This document shows positions 22,252 through 30,646 of a DNA stretch of 64,000 nucleotides, piece after piece. The notes under the pieces were generated by a model. It was given only the letters and a program-made list of their open reading frames with translations. It made no database searches and was not told where the DNA came from. The translations under genes were made by a program, and so were the position numbers. Origin of the DNA: JAHRAW01 sp965203265. Its GTDB lineage: Bacteria > Pseudomonadota > Gammaproteobacteria > Arenicellales > Poriferihabitantaceae. The stretch lies in contig CBDBBV010000002.1 of the NCBI GenBank assembly GCA_965203265.1, forward strand, positions 1,612,001-1,676,000, read 5' to 3'. How positions within the stretch are numbered: the first letter of the stretch is position 1; every line of letters starts with the position of its first letter.

Positions 22252-23469
22252 TCATTCCGCCCAGCGCTCGAATACCAGCGAACTGTTGGCACCGCCGAAA
22301 CCGAAACTGTTGCTCATCGCCACCTGCAGATCGATGTCATCCTGCCGTTCGGTTACGATGGGATGGCCGGCCGCGGCGGGGTCGAGGTTGTCGATGTTGG
22401 CCGAGGCGGCGATGAAACCCGCCTCCATCATCAGCAATACATAGATGGCTTCGTTGACGCCGGCGGCGCCGAGGGCGTGCCCGCTCAGAGATTTGGTGGA
22501 GCCGATCAGGGGGGCATCGTCGCCGAACACCTGATCGATCGCCTCCAATTCGCGCACATCCCCGATGGGCGTGCTGGTGCCGTGGGCGTTGATGTATTGC
22601 ACCGGCGCCTCGACCTGTTGCAATGCCTGACGCATGCAGCGCACCGCGCCTTCGCCGGAGGGCTGCACCATATCGAAGCCGTCCGAGGTGGCGCCGTAGC
22701 CGGTCAACTCGGCGAGAATGCGCGCGCCGCGTTTTTCGGCGTGTTCGAGGGATTCCAGCACCACCACCCCGGCGCCGCCGGAAATGACGAATCCGTCTCG
22801 ATCCCGATCGTAGGGTCGCGAAGCGGACGACGGCGAATCGTTGAAGTTGGACGACATCGCGCCCATGCCGTCGAACAACACCGACAGCGTCCAGTGCAAT
22901 TCCTCCCCGCCGCCGGCAAACACCACGTCCTGCTTGCCCAGTTGAATCAACTCGGCGCCGTGGCCGATGCAATGGGCGCTGGTGGCGCAGGCGGAGCTGA
23001 TGGCGTAGGAAATGCCCTTGATCTTCAGCGCGGTGCCGACGCAGGCGGTAATGGTGCTGGCCATGGTCTTGGTGACCATGTACGGCCCGACTCGGCGAAT
23101 GCCGCGCTGCCGCAGGGTGTCCGCCGCCATGACGATGTTTTCCGGCGACGCGCCGCCGGTGCCGAGCAGCAGGCCGGTTCTCTCGCTGGAAACCATGTCT
23201 TCGCGCAGCCCGGCGTGTTCGATCGCCTCGCCCATGGCAATGTAGCTGTATGCGGCGGCGTCGCCCATGAAGCGGTACAGTTTGCGATCGATCATCGATT
23301 GCGCGTCGATGTCGATGGCGCCGTGCACCCGACTGCGCATGCCGAGATCGGCATAGTCCTGACTGAAAACGATGCCGGAACGGCCCTGCCGCAACGACTC
23401 GCACACTTCGGCCCGGTTGTTTCCCAAGCTGGATACGATACCGTAACCGGTAATCACGACTCGTTTCAT
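22252..23469 (-). CDS. fabB: 3-oxoacyl-ACP synthase I FabB
   Basis: 405 aa. Elongates unsaturated acyl-ACPs. The Cys-His-His triad is C161 (SSACATSAHC), H296 (INAHGTSTPIGD) and H331 (SLSGHALGAAG), as in E. coli FabB. Encoded 77 bp downstream of fabA, the isomerase/dehydratase that makes the cis-3-decenoyl substrate, in the typical fabAB pair of gammaproteobacteria and some alphaproteobacteria. Confidence 0.96.
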   Translation of the reverse strand: MKRVVITGYGIVSSLGNNRAEVCESLRQGRSGIVFSQDYADLGMRSRVHGAIDIDAQSMIDRKLYRFMGDAAAYSYIAMGEAIEHAGLREDMVSSERTGLLLGTGGASPENIVMAADTLRQRGIRRVGPYMVTKTMASTITACVGTALKIKGISYAISSACATSAHCIGHGAELIQLGKQDVVFAGGGEELHWTLSVLFDGMGAMSSNFNDSPSSASRPYDRDRDGFVISGGAGVVVLESLEHAEKRGARILAELTGYGATSDGFDMVQPSGEGAVRCMRQALQQVEAPVQYINAHGTSTPIGDVRELEAIDQVFGDDAPLIGSTKSLSGHALGAAGVNEAIYVLLMMEAGFIAASANIDNLDPAAAGHPIVTERQDDIDLQVAMSNSFGFGGANSSLVFERWAE

Positions 23470-23546
23470 TTACACCTCACGAATTGTCATTGTGGTGGTT
23501 TCGGATGATGCGTCGGGCGCGGCAGATGGGCACGCAGTTCACCCCG

Positions 23547-24065
23547 CTAGAAGGGCTGATTGCTGCGGAACAACCCGACCCGAAGGTCTTTGCAGCTGTA
23601 CACCAGCCGGCCGTCCACATCCACGGTTCCATCGGCGATGCCCATCGCCACCTTTCGCATGATGACGCGCTTGAAATCGATTCGGTAGGTTACCAGCCTG
23701 CTGTCCGGAGATATTTGCCCGGTGAATTTGATCTCGCCGGAACCGAGAGCGCGCCCGTGCCCTTGCCCGCCGCGCCAACCGAGGGAGAATCCGATCAGCT
23801 GCCACAGCGCATCCACGCCGAGACAACCCGGCATGACCGGGTCGCCTTCGAAGTGGCACCTGAAAAACCACATGTCCGGAGAAATGTCGAATTCCGCGAC
23901 CACCACGCCCTTGCCGTATTCGCCGCCGTCGTCGTCGATGCGCACGATGCGGTCGAACATCAGCATGTCCGGCAACGGCAGTTGCGCGTTTCCCGGGCCG
24001 AACATGTGGCCGTGCCCGCAGTCGAGCAACTCTGCCTTTTCGTAGTGGTCTTTTTGAATAATCAC
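23547..24065 (-). CDS. fabA: 3-hydroxydecanoyl-ACP dehydratase/isomerase FabA
   Basis: 172 aa. Introduces the double bond at the C10 stage of fatty acid synthesis. Catalytic H71 and D85 lie in CHFEGDPVMPG and CLGVDALWQ; GGEYGKGVVVAEFDIS and SGEIKFTGQI are family blocks. First gene of fabAB. A TAAAAT element on the minus strand (plus 24098-24103) about 33 bp upstream fits its -10. Confidence 0.96.
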   Translation of the reverse strand: MIIQKDHYEKAELLDCGHGHMFGPGNAQLPLPDMLMFDRIVRIDDDGGEYGKGVVVAEFDISPDMWFFRCHFEGDPVMPGCLGVDALWQLIGFSLGWRGGQGHGRALGSGEIKFTGQISPDSRLVTYRIDFKRVIMRKVAMGIADGTVDVDGRLVYSCKDLRVGLFRSNQPF

Positions 24066-24097
24066 GCGGTTTTTCCGAAGCGGTCATTTGCAGGCGC

Positions 24098-24103
24098 ATT
24101 TTA
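24098..24103 (-). promoter_or_regulatory. Candidate -10 of the fabAB promoter
   Basis: Minus-strand TAAAAT within GCGC-TAAAAT-GCGC, whose GCGC arms form a short inverted repeat that could be an operator. Distance to the fabA ATG is 32 bp. No exact FabR or FadR consensus is seen. Confidence 0.4.
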
Positions 24104-24130
24104 GCGCAAAAATTGTTGTCGCAATAACTA

Positions 24131-24136
24131 TTGACA
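24131..24136 (+). promoter_or_regulatory. Consensus -35 for the lysine-rich protein gene
   Basis: Perfect TTGACA in the AT-rich gap between fabA and the lysine-rich gene. A matching -10 is weak: the hexamer at 17 bp spacing is TACGGT (24154-24159), and AT-rich TATATT lies at 24147-24152. It would give a leader of about 140 nt. Confidence 0.4.
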
Positions 24137-24311
24137 TTCAACTCAATATATTTTACGGTCGGTCGGGATTGCCCATTTGCGCCAGCGCAGCTGGGCAACT
24201 TTGGACAAACTGTTACGAACTTGTTGTTCATTACAGCCCGTATCCGAAACAGGTTGGTTGATCCGCCGCCGGATGCGAAACATTTTCCCGACTACCGAGA
24301 GGTAAACACTC

Positions 24312-24875
24312 ATGGCAAAGAAGAAGTCCAGTTCAACCAAGCGAAAGACGGCGGCGAAGAAAGCCACCACGAGGAAGGTCTCCAAGAAAAAGATGACCAA
24401 GAAAAAGTCATCCCGAAAGAAGGCGACCAAGAAGAAGGCGTCGAAAAAGAAGGTCGGAAAGAAAAAATCGACCAAGAAAAAGGCGTCGAAGAAAAAGGCC
24501 GGGAAGAAAAAAGCTTCCAAGAAGAAAAGGTCGAAGAAAAAAGCCGGGAAGAAAAAAACTTCCAAGAAGAAGGCGTCGAAGAAAAAAGCCGGAAAGAAAA
24601 AAACTTCCAAGAAGAAAAGGTCGAAGAAAAAGGCCGGAAAGAAAAAAACTTCCAAGAAGAAGGCGTCGAAGAAAAAGACCGGAAAGAAAAAGACTTCCAA
24701 GAAGAAAAGGTCGAAGAAAAAGGCCGGGAAGAAAAAAACTTCCAAGAAGAAGTCGTCGAAGAAAAAAGCCGGAAAGAAAAAGGCATCGAAAAAGAAGACC
24801 GGAAAGAAAAAGTCTCGGAGGAAAAAAAGAAGTCTGCGCAAAAAGGCGGGGCTGAAGATCGCATTGCCCTGGTAG
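24312..24875 (+). CDS. Histone-H1-like lysine-rich repeat protein
   Basis: 187 aa, about half lysine, built almost entirely from alternating KKKAS, KKKAG and KKKTS units (for example SKKKAGKKKTSKKK), with a short MAKKKSSSTKRKT start and the ending RKKAGLKIALPW. It lacks a globular domain. Such proteins resemble eukaryotic H1 tails and bacterial DNA-compacting proteins (AlgP-, Hc- or KAP-type), so non-specific DNA or polyphosphate binding is likely. The gene is strongly adenine/guanine-biased because of Lys codons. The 15-bp hairpin at 24895-24931 follows its stop closely. Confidence 0.8.
   Translation: MAKKKSSSTKRKTAAKKATTRKVSKKKMTKKKSSRKKATKKKASKKKVGKKKSTKKKASKKKAGKKKASKKKRSKKKAGKKKTSKKKASKKKAGKKKTSKKKRSKKKAGKKKTSKKKASKKKTGKKKTSKKKRSKKKAGKKKTSKKKSSKKKAGKKKASKKKTGKKKSRRKKRSLRKKAGLKIALPW
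24400..24840 (+). repeat. Low-complexity tandem repeat (lysine codon array)
   Basis: Purine-rich degenerate repeats of 15-18 bp and larger 60-75-bp composites (gaagaaaaa-gccgg/gcgtc-aagaaaaa...) form most of the lysine-rich gene. Copy number is likely to change by slippage, so length may differ among strains. Confidence 0.75.
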
Positions 24876-24894
24876 GCGAAAGAGCGGTTACGGC

Positions 24895-24931
24895 GACGCC
24901 CCGCAGAGGCGAATCACCTCTGCGGGGCGTC
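24895..24931. terminator. Long perfect hairpin between convergent genes
   Basis: Fifteen paired bases (24895-24909 with 24917-24931) and a 7-nt loop. It is centred between the lysine-rich gene and moaA, which converge, so it could act as a bidirectional terminator. The usual T-run is missing, so this may be a non-canonical terminator or an mRNA 3'-stabilising structure. Confidence 0.6.
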
Positions 24932-24940
24932 GTTGCCGTA

Positions 24941-25993
24941 TCACCCCCCGATATAGGACATTTCCACCTTTTGCGAACCCCGCGCAGGCGGGGGGGATTG
25001 GCCCGATTGGCTCGACAGCCTTTCCACGGAATACTGATCCCGCCGATCCTGCCAAATCGCGGCGATTCGCGCGGCAAGGTCATCTTCATCGAGCTCGGCA
25101 TTCAACCATTTTCGCAGGTCGATTCCCGTGCTCGCAAACAAGCAGGTGTACAGCTCGCCCACCGCCGACAGTCGCGCCCGGGCGCAACCACCGCAAAACG
25201 GCTGGCTGATGGATGAAATGACGCCGATTTCCCCCTGCCCATCCACATAGCGCCAACGCTTGGCCACTTCCCCACGATAGTTCGCGTCCAGCGGCGCAAG
25301 CGGATAGACCGAGTCGACCAGATCGACGATTTCCCGAGCGGTGAACACCTGATCGAGTGACCAGTGGTTGTGATTGCCCACATCCATGAACTCGATGAAG
25401 CGCAGAATTGCCCCGCTTCCGCGAAAGCGGGTTGCCATGGAGATGATCTCGCTCACATTGATGTGTTTTTGCACCACCATGTTGATCTTGACCGAGTCGA
25501 ATCCCGCCGCCAGAGCGTGGTCGATTCCACTGAGCACATCGTCCAACGGGGAATCGATGCGGTTGATGTTCCGATAGACTCGCTTGTCCAAAGCGTCCAG
25601 ACTGATGTTCACCCGATGAATGCCCGCCTGCCGCAACGATCGCGCGCGCGACTCGGTCAACAGGGAGGCGTTGGTGGTGATCGCCAGATCGTCGAGGGGG
25701 GTTAGCCGCGACAGTTTCGAGACGAGTTCTTCGAGGTCGTGGCGCAACAACGGCTCGCCGCCGGTCAGGCGAACCTTGCGCACACCGAGGCGGATGAACA
25801 CCCGCACCAGCCGCTCGATTTCCGCGTAGCTCAGCAGCCGAGATTTCGACAGAAACCGATAGTCCCGCCCGAACACATCTCGCGGCATGCAATACTCGCA
25901 ACGAAAATTGCAACGATCGGTTACCGACACGCGCAGATCGCGCAACATCCTGCCCCGCCGGTCGAAAACATTCGCGGTTTCGTTCTCACGCAT
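24941..25993 (-). CDS. moaA: GTP 3',8-cyclase MoaA, dedicated to the AOR cluster
   Basis: 350 aa from ATG 25993 (AAGG upstream, 2 bp after the MoaD stop). Radical-SAM first step of molybdopterin synthesis. Radical SAM cluster C28, C32, C35 (CNFRCEYC); KVRLTGGEPLLRHDLEEL; the C-terminal second cluster in FCGGCARARLSAVGELYTCLF; and the terminal Gly-Gly (SYIGG) required for activity. Last gene of the AOR operon, read after two MoaD-like genes. Other moa genes are not in the window, so a second MoaA elsewhere is possible. Confidence 0.93.
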   Translation of the reverse strand: MRENETANVFDRRGRMLRDLRVSVTDRCNFRCEYCMPRDVFGRDYRFLSKSRLLSYAEIERLVRVFIRLGVRKVRLTGGEPLLRHDLEELVSKLSRLTPLDDLAITTNASLLTESRARSLRQAGIHRVNISLDALDKRVYRNINRIDSPLDDVLSGIDHALAAGFDSVKINMVVQKHINVSEIISMATRFRGSGAILRFIEFMDVGNHNHWSLDQVFTAREIVDLVDSVYPLAPLDANYRGEVAKRWRYVDGQGEIGVISSISQPFCGGCARARLSAVGELYTCLFASTGIDLRKWLNAELDEDDLAARIAAIWQDRRDQYSVERLSSQSGQSPPPARGSQKVEMSYIGG

Positions 25994-25995
25994 GG

Positions 25996-26241
25996 TCAAC
26001 CGCCTTGAATGGAAGGCCAAACGGACACCACATCCCCATCTCGCAACGGAAGGTCGCGTTTTTCCGGCGGCAGAAATTCGCCGTTCACCATCACCACCCG
26101 CGCCTCCTTGCGAGGCAGGCGGTAGCGGTCGATGAGCATGTGGGGGGTAACCTCGGCGGACGTGCGGATCTCGAGCTTGCCTTCGGTCTCGGCAGGCAGG
26201 TATTCCATCAATCCGGCAAACAATTTCAGGGTAATTTTCAT
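25996..26241 (-). CDS. MoaD/ThiS-family sulfur carrier, copy 1
   Basis: 81 aa ending in the Gly-Gly tail needed for adenylation and thiocarboxylate formation (VWPSIQGG). LKLFAGLMEYLP at the N-terminus and ARVVMVNGEFL, PLRDGDVVSVWP are MoaD-like. ATG overlaps the previous stop (ATGA). Provides sulfur for the dithiolene of tungstopterin. A longer linker than canonical MoaD (RTSAEVTPHMLIDRYRLP) is shared with copy 2 and typical of carriers associated with AOR. Confidence 0.85.
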   Translation of the reverse strand: MKITLKLFAGLMEYLPAETEGKLEIRTSAEVTPHMLIDRYRLPRKEARVVMVNGEFLPPEKRDLPLRDGDVVSVWPSIQGG

Positions 26242-26549
26242 CCGCCCCCCTTGTGCAGATAGCGTTTGTAGCGACGCATGAAGTCCTCGAAACCGGCGCG
26301 GTTGAAGCCGAAGAATTCCAGTTTCACCGTGGTAACCGGCAAAGAAATTGCGGCAATCGAGCGACGAGTTTGCGCGCCGAGGGTCAGCACGATCCGCCGG
26401 CCCTGATGATGCAACCGATACACTCGATCGGACTGCCGATCGATGCGAAAGGGCGCCACCGCCGAGGGCAAACTGCGCAACAACTCGCCGTGGGTGAATC
26501 CCATTTCCGCCTCGTGCACGAAATCTGCGGGCTCGGCCAGCTCAGCCAC
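26238..26549 (-). CDS. Unknown 103-aa protein between two MoaD-like carriers
   Basis: GTG 26549 overlaps the stop of MoaD copy 2 by 8 bp; the stop overlaps the start of copy 1. It is basic and alpha/beta, with VYRLHHQGRRIVLTLGAQTRRSIAAISLPVTTVKLEFFGF followed by the amphipathic FEDFMRRYKRYLHKGGG. The Lys-Gly-Gly-Gly end resembles a carrier tail but there is no ubiquitin fold visible. Its tight embedding indicates a role in AOR cofactor assembly. I do not recognise a family. Confidence 0.6.
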   Translation of the reverse strand: MAELAEPADFVHEAEMGFTHGELLRSLPSAVAPFRIDRQSDRVYRLHHQGRRIVLTLGAQTRRSIAAISLPVTTVKLEFFGFNRAGFEDFMRRYKRYLHKGGG

Positions 26550-26805
26550 CGGCCACCGGCGGCCAGATGGCCAATGCGTCCCCTTCCCGCAGTGGCTTGT
26601 CCCGTTCCTCGGCCGATTGATACACCCCGTTCAGCAACACCAGATGGGCTTGCGCGCGCGGCACGGCGAAGCGGTCGATCAACTGATTGGGCGTCACCGA
26701 ATCGTCCACATCCAGCGTTACCGCATGGTCTACCGCTGTCGGCGGCAGATGCCCTCGCAAGGTGGCAAACAACTTGAATGTAACCTGCACCGTCTCGGCA
26801 ATCAC
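26542..26805 (-). CDS. MoaD/ThiS-family sulfur carrier, copy 2
   Basis: 87 aa from GTG 26805 (a second GTG at 26790 is possible). TFKLFATLRGHLPP, QLIDRFAVPRAQAHLVLLNGVY, PLREGDALAIWPPVAGG with the Gly-Gly tail. It differs clearly from copy 1 (fewer than half the residues match by eye). The duplicated carriers could serve different sulfurtransfer steps or form a pair. It begins 7 bp after the aorC stop. Confidence 0.82.
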   Translation of the reverse strand: MIAETVQVTFKLFATLRGHLPPTAVDHAVTLDVDDSVTPNQLIDRFAVPRAQAHLVLLNGVYQSAEERDKPLREGDALAIWPPVAGG

Positions 26806-26812
26806 GCCCCAA

Positions 26813-28075
26813 TCACGCCCGAGTGGTCTGCGTTGCCGCCAGATAGGCTTCCATCAATTGCAGCGGATTCTCCATCAAGCGCGCCTTCCATTTACCCAGA
26901 TTGAATCGCCCCTGAATCAACCCGCGAATGACGCCGATATGCTGAGTCATCCCCAACGTGTTGGCGCCGACCAGCCGATCGTCCTCGAAGCGCAGGCAGA
27001 TGTAGCGAAACCCGTTCTCATCCAGCAGTTCACTACTGTGCCCGCCTTCCACGCCCTGCCACAACCCGTAGGAAGTCGAAATCAAACCCATGGTGTCGAG
27101 CACATTCATCGCCACCGCCCCGTGGTGGAGCACCGAGCCGTGCCGGTGCATGTTATTCGCCGCAATGCGGGCGTGCTCCACCGCGGTCGGCTGAATCGCC
27201 TGCACGCTGTATTCGCCGGTGGAAAAATCCTTGCCGCAGGCAACATCGCCGGCGGCATGGATGTCGGCTCGAGAAGACGCCATGAATTCATCCACCACCA
27301 CCGCGCCGTCTTCCAAATCAACGCCGCTGCCCTCGAGGAAATCCGCATTCGCGCGCACTCCGGTCGCGCTGATCACCACATCGGCCTCGACCGCCGCGCC
27401 CCCCGCAATCTGCACCTTGAGGCCGTCTCCATCGGCTTCGATGGCCGACACCACCGCATCGGTCATCACCTGCACGCCCTTGTGCGCGCACCATTTTTCC
27501 AGTAGGCCGCCGCAGGTTTGATCCAACATGCGCGGCACCATGCGGCTGCCCATCTCGATGACCGTCAGTTTGGCGCCGGCGGAAACCAGCGACTCCAGAA
27601 TGATGCAGCCGATGAATCCGGCGCCGATCAGCACCACTCTGGCACCCGGCTGCAGCTCGGCGATGATCTTGCGGGCGTCTTGCAGGGTCCAGCAACTGCT
27701 CACTTTGGGATGGTCGATACCGGGAATCGGCGGCGTAAGCGGGCGCGCTCCGGTGGCCACCAGCAATTTGTCGTAGTCGGCGGTGGTGCCGTCCGATACC
27801 TGCACCTTTTTCGCCGCCACATCCACCGACTGTGCGCGCCCCCCCGGCCCATTGCTTACCTCAATCCGCAGGGAATCGAAATAATCCTGCCGTTTACGCA
27901 GATGGGTACCGCCCTCGTCGATATTCCCCTGCAACAGATAGGGTATCGCCATACGCGAATACGGCGGCTCCGGCTCATCGCCGAGGATGCGAATGGAAGC
28001 CGACGAATCCAACCCACGCAGGGTCTCGGCGGCTACCACGCCGGCGGGGCCGGCACCGAGAATGAGGTGTTTCAT
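26813..28075 (-). CDS. aorC: AOR-associated FAD/NAD(P)H oxidoreductase subunit
   Basis: 420 aa from ATG 28075. A pyridine-nucleotide-disulfide-oxidoreductase fold: HLILGAGPAGVVAAETL for FAD, LLVATGARPLTPPIPG, ARVVLIGAGFIGCIILE for NAD, IHAAGDVACGKDF, and an NIR-type C-terminal end. In the characterised Aromatoleum AOR complex such a subunit links the tungsten enzyme with NAD. No disulfide CxxxxC redox pair is visible. Encoded after aorB in the order aorA-aorB-aorC. Confidence 0.85.
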   Translation of the reverse strand: MKHLILGAGPAGVVAAETLRGLDSSASIRILGDEPEPPYSRMAIPYLLQGNIDEGGTHLRKRQDYFDSLRIEVSNGPGGRAQSVDVAAKKVQVSDGTTADYDKLLVATGARPLTPPIPGIDHPKVSSCWTLQDARKIIAELQPGARVVLIGAGFIGCIILESLVSAGAKLTVIEMGSRMVPRMLDQTCGGLLEKWCAHKGVQVMTDAVVSAIEADGDGLKVQIAGGAAVEADVVISATGVRANADFLEGSGVDLEDGAVVVDEFMASSRADIHAAGDVACGKDFSTGEYSVQAIQPTAVEHARIAANNMHRHGSVLHHGAVAMNVLDTMGLISTSYGLWQGVEGGHSSELLDENGFRYICLRFEDDRLVGANTLGMTQHIGVIRGLIQGRFNLGKWKARLMENPLQLMEAYLAATQTTRA

Positions 28076-28150
28076 CGCACGGGTTTGCTGCGCTGCCACG
28101 CCGCTGCACTCAGGCCGGCGCGCGCAATCGCAACCGCAACCGATTGCGCC

Positions 28151-30007
28151 TCATGCCGGCAACGCGAACTGCTTGCGCACCGCATCGGTAAGCTGGCCAT
28201 CCTTTGTCCAGCCGCGCAGCTGATAGTACTCCGGCAGCATGGTATCGAGGCCGTTGACCTTGCCCTTGGCCGGGCCGGTTTTGGCGGCCTCCTTCAGCAA
28301 CCGCTGCGGCAGCCGATCGTCGGCGCCGGTGAGTCCGGCTTTCAGGTTGTAGTCGCGCTCGAGATTCCAGATGCGTTCGCCGGCTTCGAGCAGGCGCTCC
28401 ACGCTCCATTCGCCCTCGCAGGCGGCGTCGATTTGCGGCGCCACGTTGTCCAGAGTCCAGGCGAAGGTGGTGAACACGCAAATGCCGAGAGAATCCACCG
28501 CCGCGGTGGCGTCCTGAAACGCCTTCACCAGCGCGGCCTTGTCATCCGTGACCAGCGGGTCGGTTTTCTCCGGAATGCCGAGGACTTCCGAGGCCACCGT
28601 GTAGCTGCGCAGGTGGCAGGCGCCCCGATTGGAGGTGGCGTAGGTCAACCCCATGCCCTGAATGCCGCGAGGATCGTAGGCCGGAAATTCCTGCCCCTTG
28701 ACCGTCATGGACAGCTCCGGATGGCCGTATTTCTCGCACAATCGCTTGGAGCCGAGACCGAGGTCTTTGCCGAAGCCTTCGCCGACGGCGACCTGATCGA
28801 CGCACCAAGCGAGCGCCTCGGCGGAACCGAACTTCAATTCCATCCCGCCGGTTTGCTCGGTGGTAATGGCGCCGATGTCGAACAGCTCCATGGCCGCGGC
28901 CACGGTGGCGCCGAAGGAGATCGGATCCATGCCGTCCTCGTTGCACACGAAGTTGGCGTAGGTAACCGCGTCGATGTCGCCGACGCCGGTATCCGCGCCC
29001 ATCGCCCAAGCGGCCTCGTATTCCAGCCCGCCGGAATTGCCCCAGTATTGCGGCTTGTTTTCCACGCTGAAGTGGGTTTTGTCGATGGTCGAAATGCGCC
29101 CGCAGGCGATGGTGCAGCCGAAACAGGCGGCGTTGGTGGTGAGATTCGGCTTGCCGTCGCTGGCGCGGGGTTCGAGCATGGCTTCGCCGGAAATGGCGTT
29201 GGCGCCGTCGAACTGCACATCGCGCATGTTGTTGGCCGGCAACGCGCCGATCTCGTTGATGACGTTCATCAACACCTGCGTGCCCAACGCCGGCAAGCCC
29301 TGGCCGGTTACGGCATTGTCCGCCAACACCTGCTTTTGCTCGGCGACGCTTTGCATGAAGCGCGCCGGATCCTTGATGTTTCCCACGCCGCGCGTGCCGC
29401 GCACGGCCACCGCCTTGAGGTTCTTCGACGCCATGACCGTGCCGACTCCGGAACGCCCGGCGGCGCGATGCAGGTCGTTGACGATGGCGGAATACAGGCA
29501 ACCCGCCTCGGCGGCGCGCCCGACCGCGGCGATGCGCATTTGCGCGTCCTGATATTTCTCGTGAATCAGCCGATCGGTCTCCCACACGCTCTTGCCCCAC
29601 AGGTCATCCGCCGCCACCAGTTCCGCCTCGTCGTTGACCAGATGCAGCATCACCGGCGAGGGCGATTTGCCCTCGAAGATGATCATGTCCCAGCCGGCCG
29701 ATTTCAGCTCGGCGCCGATGAAGCCGCCGGAATTGGAGCAGGCGACCGCGCCGGTCAGCGGACTTTTGGTGATGACGGAATAGCGCCCGCCGGTGGATAC
29801 CGGCGTGCCGGTGAGCGGCCCGGTGGCGAAAATCAGTTTGTTGTCCGCGCCCAATGGATCGCACTTGGGATCGGTTTCCGCCATGAGGTAGCGGGTGCCG
29901 AGGCCGCGTTGGCCGATGTAGTCGGCAGCCCATTCCATTTTCAACGGTTCCTCACGGATGCTCCCTTCGGTGAGATCGACTCGCAACAGTTTTTTTGCCC
30001 ATGCCAT
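28151..30007 (-). CDS. aorB: Tungsten-containing aldehyde:ferredoxin oxidoreductase
   Basis: 618 aa, full length. Oxidises aldehydes to carboxylates with a tungsten bis-pterin and one [4Fe-4S] cluster. N-terminal AOR domain: KLLRVDLTEGSIREEP, FATGPLTGTPVSTGGRYSVITKSPLTG, SNSGGFIGAELKSAG, RIAAVGRAAE, HRAAGRSGVGTVMASKNLKAV. Cluster ligands: CFGCTIAC and a fourth Cys in SLGICVF. AYDPRGIQGMGLTYATSNRGA is the conserved C-terminal-domain segment. The upstream GG(A)GG ribosome site is visible. Preceded by a four-cluster ferredoxin. Confidence 0.95.
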   Translation of the reverse strand: MAWAKKLLRVDLTEGSIREEPLKMEWAADYIGQRGLGTRYLMAETDPKCDPLGADNKLIFATGPLTGTPVSTGGRYSVITKSPLTGAVACSNSGGFIGAELKSAGWDMIIFEGKSPSPVMLHLVNDEAELVAADDLWGKSVWETDRLIHEKYQDAQMRIAAVGRAAEAGCLYSAIVNDLHRAAGRSGVGTVMASKNLKAVAVRGTRGVGNIKDPARFMQSVAEQKQVLADNAVTGQGLPALGTQVLMNVINEIGALPANNMRDVQFDGANAISGEAMLEPRASDGKPNLTTNAACFGCTIACGRISTIDKTHFSVENKPQYWGNSGGLEYEAAWAMGADTGVGDIDAVTYANFVCNEDGMDPISFGATVAAAMELFDIGAITTEQTGGMELKFGSAEALAWCVDQVAVGEGFGKDLGLGSKRLCEKYGHPELSMTVKGQEFPAYDPRGIQGMGLTYATSNRGACHLRSYTVASEVLGIPEKTDPLVTDDKAALVKAFQDATAAVDSLGICVFTTFAWTLDNVAPQIDAACEGEWSVERLLEAGERIWNLERDYNLKAGLTGADDRLPQRLLKEAAKTGPAKGKVNGLDTMLPEYYQLRGWTKDGQLTDAVRKQFALPA

Positions 30008-30019
30008 GATGCTACCCTC

Positions 30020-30496
30020 CTAATGCGCCGCCGGCGCGTTGTCGGTTTTCTCCGCCCAAGCGCGCATCTTGTCGAGGCCGGTGGCATCGGCATCCACATA
30101 TGTGATGGCGTCGGTCGGACACGCCTTGGCGCATTCGGGATCGCCGCCGCACAGATCGCACTTGATCACTTTGCCGCTGTCCTGATTGTAGTTGATGGTG
30201 CCGAACGGACAGGCGATGGTGCACACCTTGCAGCCGACGCAGGTCGCATCGGCGACTTCCACGGCACCGGTCAGGCGGTTTAGGGAAAGGGCGTCCACCG
30301 GGCAGGCAGCCATGCACCAGGCTTCGTCGCACTGGGTGCAGGTATAGGGCACGAAGCGCCCCTCCTGATGGAATGTGAACACCTTGATGCGCGATTTGGC
30401 CGGGTTGAATACCCCCTCGTTCTCGTAAGAACAGGCCATTTCGCACTGCAGACAGCCGGTACATTTACCGGCATCGATATACAGAGATCGTTGCAT
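30020..30496 (-). CDS. aorA: Four-cluster ferredoxin subunit of AOR
   Basis: 158 aa from ATG 30496. Four [4Fe-4S] motifs: CTGCLQCEMAC, CTQCDEAWCMAAC, CVGCKVCTIACP, CDLCGGDPECAKAC. It would form the electron wire between the tungsten subunits and the FAD subunit. First gene of the AOR operon; the gap to folKP (30497-30646) is the only space available for its promoter. Confidence 0.92.
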   Translation of the reverse strand: MQRSLYIDAGKCTGCLQCEMACSYENEGVFNPAKSRIKVFTFHQEGRFVPYTCTQCDEAWCMAACPVDALSLNRLTGAVEVADATCVGCKVCTIACPFGTINYNQDSGKVIKCDLCGGDPECAKACPTDAITYVDADATGLDKMRAWAEKTDNAPAAH

Positions 30497-30646
30497 CGGT
30501 TTATCCTCGCTCTTTGTGCGCCGCTGGTTTTTCGGCATTGCGTAGCGAGCGCCGGCAACGCTTAGGCGCCGCTTGCCGCTGTAGTGAGGCGACAATACCA
30601 CCTACGCCGGCAATGCACAACCCCCCGCCCGGCAGCCGCCGGCGGC

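Noticed and set aside
22243..23508. 421-aa plus-strand frame antisense to fabB
   Set aside because: Composition typical of antisense frames over GC-rich genes (His/Gly/Arg/Gln-rich), no motif; fabB is complete on the other strand.
24400..24840. Possible assembly artefact of a simple repeat
   Set aside because: The frame stays open with distinct ends (MAKKKSSSTKR and LKIALPW), and proteins of this type are known, so a real gene is more likely.
27518..30283. 921-aa plus-strand frame antisense to aorB
   Set aside because: Antisense shadow; aorB is unambiguous.
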